Positions 35,075 through 44,096 of a DNA stretch of 64,000 nt are shown here, one piece after another. Origin of the DNA: Bacteroides cutis (GTDB lineage Bacteria > Bacteroidota > Bacteroidia > Bacteroidales > Bacteroidaceae); contig NZ_OEST01000005.1 in assembly GCF_900241005.1 (NCBI RefSeq), positions 248,001-312,000 of the forward strand. The letters are read 5' to 3'. Below the pieces are notes generated by a model that saw nothing but the letters and a program-made list of their open reading frames with translations, was not told where the DNA came from and ran no database searches. Each line of letters opens with the position of its first letter. Within the stretch, counting starts at the first letter, position 1. The translations under genes and the position numbers were made by a program.

Positions 35075-37399
35075 ATGAGAAAACTATTCAAGTTGGCCGG
35101 GTTACTGGCAATGACGGGAATATTAGTTTCCTGTTCGAATGAAAAAACAACTGCTAATTACCAGGTAATTCCTCTTCCACAGGAGATCACAGCAGAGTCG
35201 GGGGATGAGTTTGTCTTAAATAATGGGACAGAGATTGTTTACCCCGGGGGAAATGAGAAAATGCAACGTAATGCTCAGTATCTTGCCGAATATTTGAAGA
35301 AAGCAACCGGTGCCGAATACAAGATAGTAGCTGGTACGAAAGGAAAAGGAAATATCCTTCTGCAACTCGGATTGTCTGCCGAAAAGCCTGAGGCTTATCA
35401 ACTGAAGGTTACATCGGATGGAGTTACTATTTCAGGGGCAAGTGAAGCCGGGGTGTTCTACGGTATCCAGACTTTGCGTAAATCTATTCCGGTAGTGATG
35501 AACAGTAACCCTGTATTGGCTGCTGTTGAAATCAACGATTATCCTCGTTTTGATTATCGTGGCGTACATTTTGATGTAGGACGTCATTTCTTTACTGTTG
35601 ATGAAGCAAAAAGTTACATTGATATGATGACCTTGCATAATATGAATCGTTTGCATTGGCATCTGACAGAAGATCAGGGATGGCGCTTGGAAATAAAGAA
35701 ATATCCGTTGTTGACCGAGGTGGGTTCTAAACGTAAGGAAACGGTTATCGGGCGTAACTCTGGTGAATATGACGGTAAACCGTACGGCGGCTTCTATACA
35801 CAGGAACAAATTAAAGAGGTTGTTGCATACGCTGCTGACAGATATATTACTGTCATTCCAGAAATCGACCTACCAGGGCACATGCAGGCTGCTTTGGCGG
35901 CATATCCACACTTGGGTTGTACAGGTGGTCCGTATGAAGTCTGGACACAGTGGGGGGTATCGGATAATGTGCTTTGTGCCGGTAACGATAGTGTACTGGC
36001 TTTTATAGACGATGTTTTGACGGAAGTGATGGAACTGTTCCCATCCGAGTATATTCATGTAGGGGGCGATGAATGTCCGAAAACGAAGTGGGCGGCTTGC
36101 CCTAAGTGTCAAGCCCGTATCAAGGAACTGGGTATTAAAGGTGATGCCAAGCATAGTAAGGAAGAATATCTGCAAAGTTATGTTATCAATCACGCAGAGA
36201 AATTTTTAAATGAGCATGGTCGTCAAATCATCGGTTGGGATGAGATCTTGGAAGGTGGACTGGCTCCGAATGCCACAGTAATGTCGTGGCGTGGTGAAAG
36301 AGGGGGTATTGAGGCTGCCAAACAGAAACATGATGTTATCATGACTCCGAATACTTATCTCTATTTCGACTATTATCAGACAAAAGATGTAGAGAACGAA
36401 CCCTTGGGTATTGGTGGATATTTGCCTATCGAACGTGTATATAGTTATGAGCCTATGCCGGCTTCTTTGACTCCTGAAGAACAGAAATATATTGTGGGCG
36501 TACAGGCTAATCACTGGTCAGAGTATATACCGACCTTCTCTCATTTGCAATATATGGCATTACCTCGTTGGGCCGCACTTGCTGAAATTCAATGGACCAA
36601 TCCTGATAAGAAGAATTATGAAAACTTTCTTTCACGTCTGCCACAGTTGATAAAATTATATGATGCAGAAGGATATAATTATGCTACCCATATATTTGAT
36701 GTGAAAGCTAATTTTATAGCTAATTCTGCTATCGGTACCGTCGATGTTGTAATGAATACTATTGATGGTGCACCTATCTACTATACATTGGATGGTACGG
36801 AGCCGACAGTCGCTTCACCCGTAGCCGACAGTATTCTTGTAATCAAGGAAAGTTGTACTCTCAATGCGCTTTCCATTCGTCCTATAGGTAATAGCCGTAT
36901 GCTGACGGAGAAAGTTCTTTTCAGTAAATCTACCTCGAAACCAACTAAAGCTAATCAGCCGGTAAACAAACAATACGAATTTAATGGGGTCACTACTTTA
37001 ACTGACGGTTTGAAAGGAAACGGTAATTATAAAACTGGTCGTTGGATTGCTTTTTATCGTAATGATATGGATGTAACTATCGATCTGTTGGAACCGACAG
37101 AAATATCAACCGTAGCTTTCACTGCTTGTGTAGAAAAAGGTGATTGGATTTTTGATGCTCGTGGTGTAACTATAGAAATTTCAGAAGATGGCGAGAATTT
37201 TACGAAAGTTGCTTCCGAAGACTATCCCGCTATGAAAGAAACCGACCGTAATGGTTTGTATGAACATAAGCTGGCTTTCGATCCGGTAAAAGCACGTTAT
37301 GTAAGGGTGATAGCTCCTTCAGAGAAATCTATTCCCGATTGGCATGGTGGTAAGGGGCTTCCCGGTTTCTTGTTTGTGGATGAAATTACGATAGATTAA
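35075..37399 (+). CDS. GH20 beta-N-acetylhexosaminidase (lipoprotein)
   Basis: The 774-aa protein has a lipobox GILVSC. It has a GH20 accessory domain, then the GH20 barrel with the Asp-Glu pair in YIHVGGDECPKTKW (about 332-333). A chitobiase-type C-terminal segment follows (YYTLDGTEPT), then an F5/8-type-C-like carbohydrate-binding domain near the end (ISEDGENFTKV, KARYVRV). It removes terminal beta-GlcNAc or GalNAc by substrate-assisted catalysis. ATG 35066 is an alternative start. Its barrel is clearly paralogous to that of the second GH20 at 39738. Confidence 0.93.
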   Translation: MRKLFKLAGLLAMTGILVSCSNEKTTANYQVIPLPQEITAESGDEFVLNNGTEIVYPGGNEKMQRNAQYLAEYLKKATGAEYKIVAGTKGKGNILLQLGLSAEKPEAYQLKVTSDGVTISGASEAGVFYGIQTLRKSIPVVMNSNPVLAAVEINDYPRFDYRGVHFDVGRHFFTVDEAKSYIDMMTLHNMNRLHWHLTEDQGWRLEIKKYPLLTEVGSKRKETVIGRNSGEYDGKPYGGFYTQEQIKEVVAYAADRYITVIPEIDLPGHMQAALAAYPHLGCTGGPYEVWTQWGVSDNVLCAGNDSVLAFIDDVLTEVMELFPSEYIHVGGDECPKTKWAACPKCQARIKELGIKGDAKHSKEEYLQSYVINHAEKFLNEHGRQIIGWDEILEGGLAPNATVMSWRGERGGIEAAKQKHDVIMTPNTYLYFDYYQTKDVENEPLGIGGYLPIERVYSYEPMPASLTPEEQKYIVGVQANHWSEYIPTFSHLQYMALPRWAALAEIQWTNPDKKNYENFLSRLPQLIKLYDAEGYNYATHIFDVKANFIANSAIGTVDVVMNTIDGAPIYYTLDGTEPTVASPVADSILVIKESCTLNALSIRPIGNSRMLTEKVLFSKSTSKPTKANQPVNKQYEFNGVTTLTDGLKGNGNYKTGRWIAFYRNDMDVTIDLLEPTEISTVAFTACVEKGDWIFDARGVTIEISEDGENFTKVASEDYPAMKETDRNGLYEHKLAFDPVKARYVRVIAPSEKSIPDWHGGKGLPGFLFVDEITID

Positions 37400-37439
37400 A
37401 GGAACTTTATTCTTAGTCCTTCATTAAATTGTGCTACTT

Positions 37440-39719
37440 ATGAAATTGAAAGCTCAATACCTGCAAGGAGCCGTCTGGCTGATACTCCTTGCAGGTTGCG
37501 GTACAACAACCGTAAAGACAGATTATGCAGCATACGTCAATCCGTTCATTGGTACGGGAGGGCATGGACATACATTTCCCGGAGCTATTGTACCTAACGG
37601 GATGATACAACCCGGCCCTGATACACGTATATATGGTTGGGATGCCTGTTCGGGTTACTATACAGCTGACAGTACTATTAATGGTTTTTCTCATACCCAT
37701 CTCAGTGGTACGGGATGTGGAGATTATGGAGATATCCTGCTGATGCCTACGGTGGGAGTACAGAAGACGGAACATGTGGCACCGGATACACAGACGTTGG
37801 CATACGCTTCTCGTTTTTCGCATGAAAATGAAGCGGCTTCTCCAGGATACTATTCTGTTTTTCTCGATACATATAAGGTGAAGGCCGAACTGACTGCCAC
37901 CGAGCGTACGGCTTTTCACCGTTATACGTTCCCCGAAAGTACAGAGTCTGGTTTTATTCTCGATCTGGACTATTCTTTACAGGGACAGAAGAACCGTAAA
38001 TTGGAGTTGGAAATCGTGAATGATTCTACTCTTTGCGGTTATAAAAATACTAACGGATGGGCATGGAAGCATGATGTCTATTTTTATGCCGTATTTTCCA
38101 AACCCTTTACTTGTACGATATTGGCCGATTCTGTAGTGTCACTGGATGGTAAGAACATACAACCCATTAAGAAAGCATTACTCCATTTTGCAACGGCGAA
38201 GGATGAACAGATATTGGTAAAAATAGCCCTCTCTGCCGTAGATAAGGAAGGAGCACAAAAGAACCTTACTGAAATCCCCGGTTGGGATTTTGAAAGAGTA
38301 AAAGCCGATGCTCGGCAGGCATGGAACAACTATCTCTCCAAAATAGATATTGATACGCCGGATGAGCAGCAGAAGACCGTATTTTATACAGCTATGTACC
38401 ACACCGGAATATCCCCTAATCTTTTTACCGACATTGACGGACGTTATCGAGGGCTGGATCGTGAAATCCATACCGCTGAAACAGGTAAACCGATGTACAC
38501 CATCTTTTCATTGTGGGATACATTCCGTGCTTTGCATCCGTTACTGACCATCATTGACCCGGAACTGAATACAGGCTTCATCCATGCGTTATTACAACAA
38601 TATCAGGATGGAGGTATACTGCCGATGTGGGAATTGGCGGGCAACTATACAGGTACAATGATCGGATATAACGCTGTCCCTGTCATTGTAGATGCCTATA
38701 TGAAAGGTAATCGTGATTTTGATGCGGTTCTGGCGCTTAAAGCTTGCCTTCGTAGTGCGGAGTATGATACCTTGTCTCCGATTGCAACTACTAATTATTT
38801 GAAGAAGAACGCTCTGATGCCAATATCCAAATATTACAAAAATACATTGGGCTATATTCCTTGTGATAAAGAACATGAATCGGTGGCCAAAGCGCTGGAG
38901 TATGCATACGATGACTGGTGTATCAGTCTGCTTGCCGGTTCTTTGGGTGATACGGTTACACAACATCGTTATCAAAAACTGGCTAAGGCATATAAACATT
39001 ATTTTGATCCTACAGTTCGTTTTATGCGTGGAAAAAATTCTGAGGGACAATGGCGTACTCCTTTTAATCCCCGTTCCAGTAATCACCGTGAGGATGACTA
39101 TTGTGAAGGTACTGCCTGGCAATGGACTTGGTTCGTACCCCATGATATAGACGGATTGGTTGAATTAATGGGAGGACGTGAAGGATTTATCAGTAAACTC
39201 GATTCTTTGTTTACGGCAGATTCTTCTTTGGAAGGTAGTTTGGTGTCAGCAGACATATCGGGACTTATCGGACAATATGCGCACGGAAACGAACCGAGCC
39301 ATCATATTATCCATCTGTATAATTATGTGGAGCAGCCTTGGAAAGCTCAGGCATTGGTGGATAGCGTATTGCGTACTCAGTATTTTAATGATCCGAACGG
39401 GCTTTCGGGAAACGAAGATTGCGGACAGATGTCGGCATGGTATATTATGAACTCTATGGGATTTTATCAGCCTTGTCCCGGACGTATCGAATACTCTATC
39501 GGACGACCGTTGTTTAATACCGTGACAATCAAACTACCCGCTGGAAAGATGTTCCGTATCGTTGCTAAGAATAATGCGTTGGAAAATAAGTACATTGAAT
39601 CTGCTACGTTGAACGGACAGCCATTGGATAGGCCGTTCTTCACCCATGATCAATTAATGGAAGGAGGAACATTGGAACTGATGATGACTGATAAACCGAC
39701 CCGTTGGGGGACGAAATAA
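37440..39719 (+). CDS. GH92 alpha-mannosidase (lipoprotein)
   Basis: The 759-aa protein starts at ATG 37440, not the in-frame GTG at 37431, and has a lipobox LLAGC. GH92 motifs include VNPFIGTGGHGHTFPGA at the N-terminus, HLSGTGCGDYGDI, the probable general acid Glu556 in EGTAWQWTWFVPHD, and GNEDCGQMSAWY, which carries the second catalytic acid pair. GH92 enzymes are calcium-dependent exo-alpha-mannosidases; linkage preference is not readable here. It is paired with the preceding GH20. Confidence 0.93.
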   Translation: MKLKAQYLQGAVWLILLAGCGTTTVKTDYAAYVNPFIGTGGHGHTFPGAIVPNGMIQPGPDTRIYGWDACSGYYTADSTINGFSHTHLSGTGCGDYGDILLMPTVGVQKTEHVAPDTQTLAYASRFSHENEAASPGYYSVFLDTYKVKAELTATERTAFHRYTFPESTESGFILDLDYSLQGQKNRKLELEIVNDSTLCGYKNTNGWAWKHDVYFYAVFSKPFTCTILADSVVSLDGKNIQPIKKALLHFATAKDEQILVKIALSAVDKEGAQKNLTEIPGWDFERVKADARQAWNNYLSKIDIDTPDEQQKTVFYTAMYHTGISPNLFTDIDGRYRGLDREIHTAETGKPMYTIFSLWDTFRALHPLLTIIDPELNTGFIHALLQQYQDGGILPMWELAGNYTGTMIGYNAVPVIVDAYMKGNRDFDAVLALKACLRSAEYDTLSPIATTNYLKKNALMPISKYYKNTLGYIPCDKEHESVAKALEYAYDDWCISLLAGSLGDTVTQHRYQKLAKAYKHYFDPTVRFMRGKNSEGQWRTPFNPRSSNHREDDYCEGTAWQWTWFVPHDIDGLVELMGGREGFISKLDSLFTADSSLEGSLVSADISGLIGQYAHGNEPSHHIIHLYNYVEQPWKAQALVDSVLRTQYFNDPNGLSGNEDCGQMSAWYIMNSMGFYQPCPGRIEYSIGRPLFNTVTIKLPAGKMFRIVAKNNALENKYIESATLNGQPLDRPFFTHDQLMEGGTLELMMTDKPTRWGTK

Positions 39720-39737
39720 TACAGTTAACAGAAATAT

Positions 39738-41813
39738 ATGCTGAAAATCAACTACGTAATTTGTGTATTATTGCTTGCCGTCCTCTGGTTGGGTGGCGGC
39801 ATTGCAATGGCACAATCCATCATTCCTGTACCGCTGAAAGTGAAGCAGAGAAACGGAACTTTCTGTATCTCTAAAGAAACCCAATTATATACAAATCTGA
39901 AAGGAGAGGAGAAAAAAAAACTGGCTGCTTATCTGTCTACATTTCCTGTTTCATTCTGTAAAGAATTTAAAGGAAAGAAAACTACACGTAAGAATGTGAT
40001 AATCCTGCAAAAAACTGGGAATGTTATTCCTGTTTCCGAAGGTTATACGTTGCAAGTCACTCCTGAACAGATTCTTATCCGTTCTGTTAGTGATGCCGGA
40101 TTATTCTACGGATTACAGACATTGCTGCAATTGACCGAACCTGCCGGTGATGCAAGCTGGAAAGTGACTTCTATCGAGGTGGAAGATGCTCCGCAGTTTG
40201 ATTACCGGGGACTGATGCTCGATGTTTCCCGCCATTTCCGTAGTAAAGATTTTGTTAAGAAACAGATAGATGTCTTGGCGCGCTACAAACTGAACCGTCT
40301 GCACTTGCACTTGACGGATGCTGCGGGATGGAGAATTGAGATCAAAAAATATCCGCGTCTTACCGGATTTGCCGCCTGGCGGCCGGAAGCTAATTGGAAA
40401 AAATGGTGGCTTGCCAAGGATGGACGCAAATACTGTGAAGAGTCCGACCCTCGTGCCCAAGGTGGATATTATACTCAGGATGATATCCGTGAATTAGTAC
40501 AATATGCCGCCGAACGTCACATCACGGTTATTCCGGAGATAGAAATGCCGGCACATTCAGAAGAAGTTCTTGCGGCATATCCTGAACTCTCTTGTTCGGG
40601 CGAGCCTTATAAAAGTGCTGACTTCTGTGTGGGTAATGAGAAGACTTTCTCCTTTCTTGAAGATGTGTTGACCGAAGTGATGGAACTTTTCCCCTCGGAA
40701 TATATTCATGTAGGCGGTGATGAAGCGGGCAAAGCTGCCTGGAAAACTTGTTCCAGGTGCGGTAAGCGCATGCAGGACGAAGGACTTAAAAATGTGGATG
40801 AGTTGCAAAGTTATCTTATTCACCGCATTGAAGTGTTCCTGAATAAACATGGTCGTAAACTGCTGGGATGGGACGAAATCATGGAAGGTGGTTTGGCGCC
40901 TAATGCCACCGTGATGTCATGGCGGGGAGAAGAAGGTGGTATTGAAGCCGTAAAAGCCGGACATCGTGCCATTATGACTCCTGGAGCTTATTGTTATATC
41001 GATCAGTATCAAGATGCTCCCTATTCGCAACCCGAAGCTATTGGCGGATATCTGCCCCTGTCGAAAATTTATTCCTATAACCCGTTGCCCGGAGCCTTGA
41101 CAGACGAGGAAGCTGAACTCATTTATGGTGTACAGGCTAATCTTTGGTCTGAATACATTCAGACCGATGAACATTGTGAGTATATGATTTATCCGCGCAT
41201 GCTAGCTTTGGCTGAAGTAGGATGGAGCAATCCTGCCCACAAATCGTATACCGATTTCCACTGCCGTGCTCTGAAAGAAGTGGATTGGCTTCAATCACAA
41301 GGATATCATACGTTCTCCTTGAAAGATGAAATCGGTGATCGTCCGGAGACTTTACAACCGGTCGACCATTTGGCTTTAGGTAAACCCGTGATATACAATG
41401 TCCCTTATAACCAGTCCTATTCTGCGCAGGGAGACAAAACCCTTACTGATGGAAAACGGGGAAGTTGGACATATTCTGACGGAGCGTGGCAGGGGTTTAT
41501 CTCGCGCGATCGTCTGGATGTAACCATAGACCTTGAAACCGAAATGGAAATTCATTCCGTCAGTGCGGATTTTATTCAGGTAGTGGGACCTGAAGTCTTC
41601 TTACCGGGCGAAATTATTATTTCCGTTTCTTCCGATGGCATGAACTTCAGTGAACTGACGCATTTTGTCCATGAAAGCTCGAAGTCGGAAGTTTTCACCT
41701 TTAAGAATTTGGGCTGGAAAGGAGATGCCCGTGCACGATACGTACGTTTTCGGGCCCATGCTGATAAAAACTTCGGTGGTTGGGTTTTCACAGATGAAAT
41801 TATTATAAAATAA
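39738..41813 (+). CDS. GH20 beta-N-acetylhexosaminidase
   Basis: The 691-aa protein has a signal peptide (ending GIAMAQ). The GH20 barrel has the catalytic Asp328-Glu329 in VGGDEAGKAAW, and the product-site motifs HLHLTDAAGWRIEIKKYP and GWDEIMEGGLAPNATVMSWR are clear. A C-terminal F5/8-type-C-like domain is suggested by ISVSSDGMNFSEL and ARYVRFRA. Unlike the 35075 paralogue it is not a lipoprotein and lacks the chitobiase C-terminal segment, which suggests a different location or linkage. Confidence 0.93.
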   Translation: MLKINYVICVLLLAVLWLGGGIAMAQSIIPVPLKVKQRNGTFCISKETQLYTNLKGEEKKKLAAYLSTFPVSFCKEFKGKKTTRKNVIILQKTGNVIPVSEGYTLQVTPEQILIRSVSDAGLFYGLQTLLQLTEPAGDASWKVTSIEVEDAPQFDYRGLMLDVSRHFRSKDFVKKQIDVLARYKLNRLHLHLTDAAGWRIEIKKYPRLTGFAAWRPEANWKKWWLAKDGRKYCEESDPRAQGGYYTQDDIRELVQYAAERHITVIPEIEMPAHSEEVLAAYPELSCSGEPYKSADFCVGNEKTFSFLEDVLTEVMELFPSEYIHVGGDEAGKAAWKTCSRCGKRMQDEGLKNVDELQSYLIHRIEVFLNKHGRKLLGWDEIMEGGLAPNATVMSWRGEEGGIEAVKAGHRAIMTPGAYCYIDQYQDAPYSQPEAIGGYLPLSKIYSYNPLPGALTDEEAELIYGVQANLWSEYIQTDEHCEYMIYPRMLALAEVGWSNPAHKSYTDFHCRALKEVDWLQSQGYHTFSLKDEIGDRPETLQPVDHLALGKPVIYNVPYNQSYSAQGDKTLTDGKRGSWTYSDGAWQGFISRDRLDVTIDLETEMEIHSVSADFIQVVGPEVFLPGEIIISVSSDGMNFSELTHFVHESSKSEVFTFKNLGWKGDARARYVRFRAHADKNFGGWVFTDEIIIK

Positions 41814-41828
41814 AAAGAAAGAGGATTT

Positions 41829-44090
41829 ATGCAGATGAGTATGAAAAAACGATTTTTATATTGGGTATTTCTTGTATTCCCCGTTGTTTCCGTCGGGGCT
41901 CAAGGTTCTGCTACATCGCCTGTGGATTATGTAAACCCTTTTGTGGGAACTACTAATTATGGGACTACAAATCCTGGAGCAGTTTGTCCGCAAGGTATGA
42001 TGTCTGTAGTTCCTTTCAATGTGATGGGAACTGTCGATGGGAATATTGATAAGGATAGCCGATGGTGGTCTACTCCCTACGAATATAAGAATACATATTT
42101 TACGGGATATTCCCATGTCAACCTGAGTGGTGTGGGATGTCCGGAATTAGGTTCTTTATTACTGATGCCCACTGCCGGTGCTTTGAATGTTGATTATCTC
42201 CAATATGGTAGCGGTTATAAAGATGAGCAGGCTTCTCCGGGATATTATTCCAATTATCTCACTAAGTATGGCATTAAAACGGAGGTGACGGCTACCCCTC
42301 GCACAGGTCGTGCGCGTTTCATCTTTCCTGCCGGACAAGGGAATATTCTCTTGAACTTGGGCGAGGGATTAACGAACGAAACGGGTGCCACGGTTCGTTT
42401 TGTAAACGATCGGGAGATAGAAGGCAGCAAGTTGTTGGGGTCTTTCTGTTATAATCCCAATGCGGTTTTTCCCGTCTATTTTGTGATGCGTATCGACAAA
42501 TCCCCGAAAACACGTGGCTATTGGAAACAAATGCGTCCCATGACAGTTGAGGCACAATGGGATTTTACTTCTGGTAAACGTAAGATTTATACTTCATATA
42601 CCAAAGAAATGAGTGGGGATGATATCGGTACTTGGTTCACTTTCGATACCACGGAAGGAGAAGTGATAGAAGTCAGTATGGGGGTATCTTTCGTGAGTAT
42701 TGCCAATGCCCGTCAAAATCTGGAAGTAGAGCAGGAGGGAAGAAACTTTGAACAGATACATATTGCCGCCCGTCAAGCATGGAATAAGGACTTGAACCGT
42801 ATTCTTGTAGAAGGTGGAACGGAAGAACAACGTCGTGTGTTCTATACGTCCATGTATCATTTCCTGATTCATCCCAATATCCTGCAAGACATCAACGGAC
42901 AATATCCTGCAATGGAAAGTAACGAGATACGTACAGTCAAAGGAAACCGTTATACGGTTTTCTCTCTTTGGGATACTTATCGCAATGTACATCAGTTGAT
43001 GACGCTTGTGTTCCCCGATCGTCAGTTGGATATGGTTCGTACTATGATTGATATGTACCACGAACATGGATGGTTGCCTAAATGGGAACTTTATGGACGC
43101 GAGACATTAACGATGGAAGGTGACCCTTCTATCCCGGTGATTGTGGATACATGGATGAAAGGATTGCGTGACTTTGATGTGGAGACGGCATACGAAGCCA
43201 TGTATAAATCGGCTACGACTCCTGGAAAAGATAACCTGATGCGTCCCGATGCGGACGATTATTTCTCATTGGGTTATATTCCTTTGCGTGAGCAATATGA
43301 TAACTCGGTGTCTCATGCGTTGGAGTATTATATTGCTGATTATGCGTTATCCCGCTTAGCTTTGGCCTTGGGCAAAAAGGAGGATGCACGCCTTTTCTAT
43401 GATCGTTCGTTGGGATATCGCCATTATTATAGTAAGGAATTCGGAACCTTACGTCCTTTGTTGCCCGATGGTACGTTCTATTCTCCTTTTAATCCGATGG
43501 AAGGGGCTAACTTTGCGCCGAGTCCCGGTTTCCACGAAGGTAATGCCTGGAACTATACTTTCTATGTACCTCATGATATTGTCGGACTTACTCACTTGAT
43601 GGGAGGAAAAAAGAACTTTGTGAATAAGCTGCAGAAGATTTTTGATGAGGGACTGTATGATCCGGCGAATGAACCGGACATTGCTTACCCGTATCTTTTC
43701 AGCTATTTCCGTGGGGAGGAATGGCGTACACAGAAGCAGGTAAAAGATTTATTGGCACGCTACTTTACTTCTCGGCCGAATGGCATTCCGGGAAATGATG
43801 ACACAGGTACGATGTCTGCCTGGGCTATTTTCAGTATGATGGGATTTTATCCCGATTGTCCCGGTATACCCGAATATACGCTTACTGTTCCGACATTCGA
43901 TAAAATAACCATTCAACTCGATCCTCGCTATTATAAAGAAAAACAATTGGTTATTCGCACTGTTCGTCCGGTTGCGGATGCCGGATATATAAAAGAGGTG
44001 AAGCTGAATGGTAAACGGCATACCGGTTTTCGTATTATGCACGATGAATTGATACATGCCGGAGATATTGAATTTATATTAACCCGATAG
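41829..44090 (+). CDS. GH92 alpha-mannosidase
   Basis: The 753-aa protein has a signal peptide ending SVGAQ. GH92 motifs are VNPFVGTTNYGTTNPGA, HVNLSGVGCPELGSLL, the probable general acid in EGNAWNYTFYVPHD, and GNDDTGTMSAWAIFSMMGFYPDCPG. The DD in place of ED, and other differences, separate it from the 37440 paralogue, so different linkage specificities are likely. An AGAAAGAGG upstream of ATG 41829 supports the start; ATG 41841 is also possible. Confidence 0.92.
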   Translation: MQMSMKKRFLYWVFLVFPVVSVGAQGSATSPVDYVNPFVGTTNYGTTNPGAVCPQGMMSVVPFNVMGTVDGNIDKDSRWWSTPYEYKNTYFTGYSHVNLSGVGCPELGSLLLMPTAGALNVDYLQYGSGYKDEQASPGYYSNYLTKYGIKTEVTATPRTGRARFIFPAGQGNILLNLGEGLTNETGATVRFVNDREIEGSKLLGSFCYNPNAVFPVYFVMRIDKSPKTRGYWKQMRPMTVEAQWDFTSGKRKIYTSYTKEMSGDDIGTWFTFDTTEGEVIEVSMGVSFVSIANARQNLEVEQEGRNFEQIHIAARQAWNKDLNRILVEGGTEEQRRVFYTSMYHFLIHPNILQDINGQYPAMESNEIRTVKGNRYTVFSLWDTYRNVHQLMTLVFPDRQLDMVRTMIDMYHEHGWLPKWELYGRETLTMEGDPSIPVIVDTWMKGLRDFDVETAYEAMYKSATTPGKDNLMRPDADDYFSLGYIPLREQYDNSVSHALEYYIADYALSRLALALGKKEDARLFYDRSLGYRHYYSKEFGTLRPLLPDGTFYSPFNPMEGANFAPSPGFHEGNAWNYTFYVPHDIVGLTHLMGGKKNFVNKLQKIFDEGLYDPANEPDIAYPYLFSYFRGEEWRTQKQVKDLLARYFTSRPNGIPGNDDTGTMSAWAIFSMMGFYPDCPGIPEYTLTVPTFDKITIQLDPRYYKEKQLVIRTVRPVADAGYIKEVKLNGKRHTGFRIMHDELIHAGDIEFILTR

Positions 44091-44096
44091 TATATC

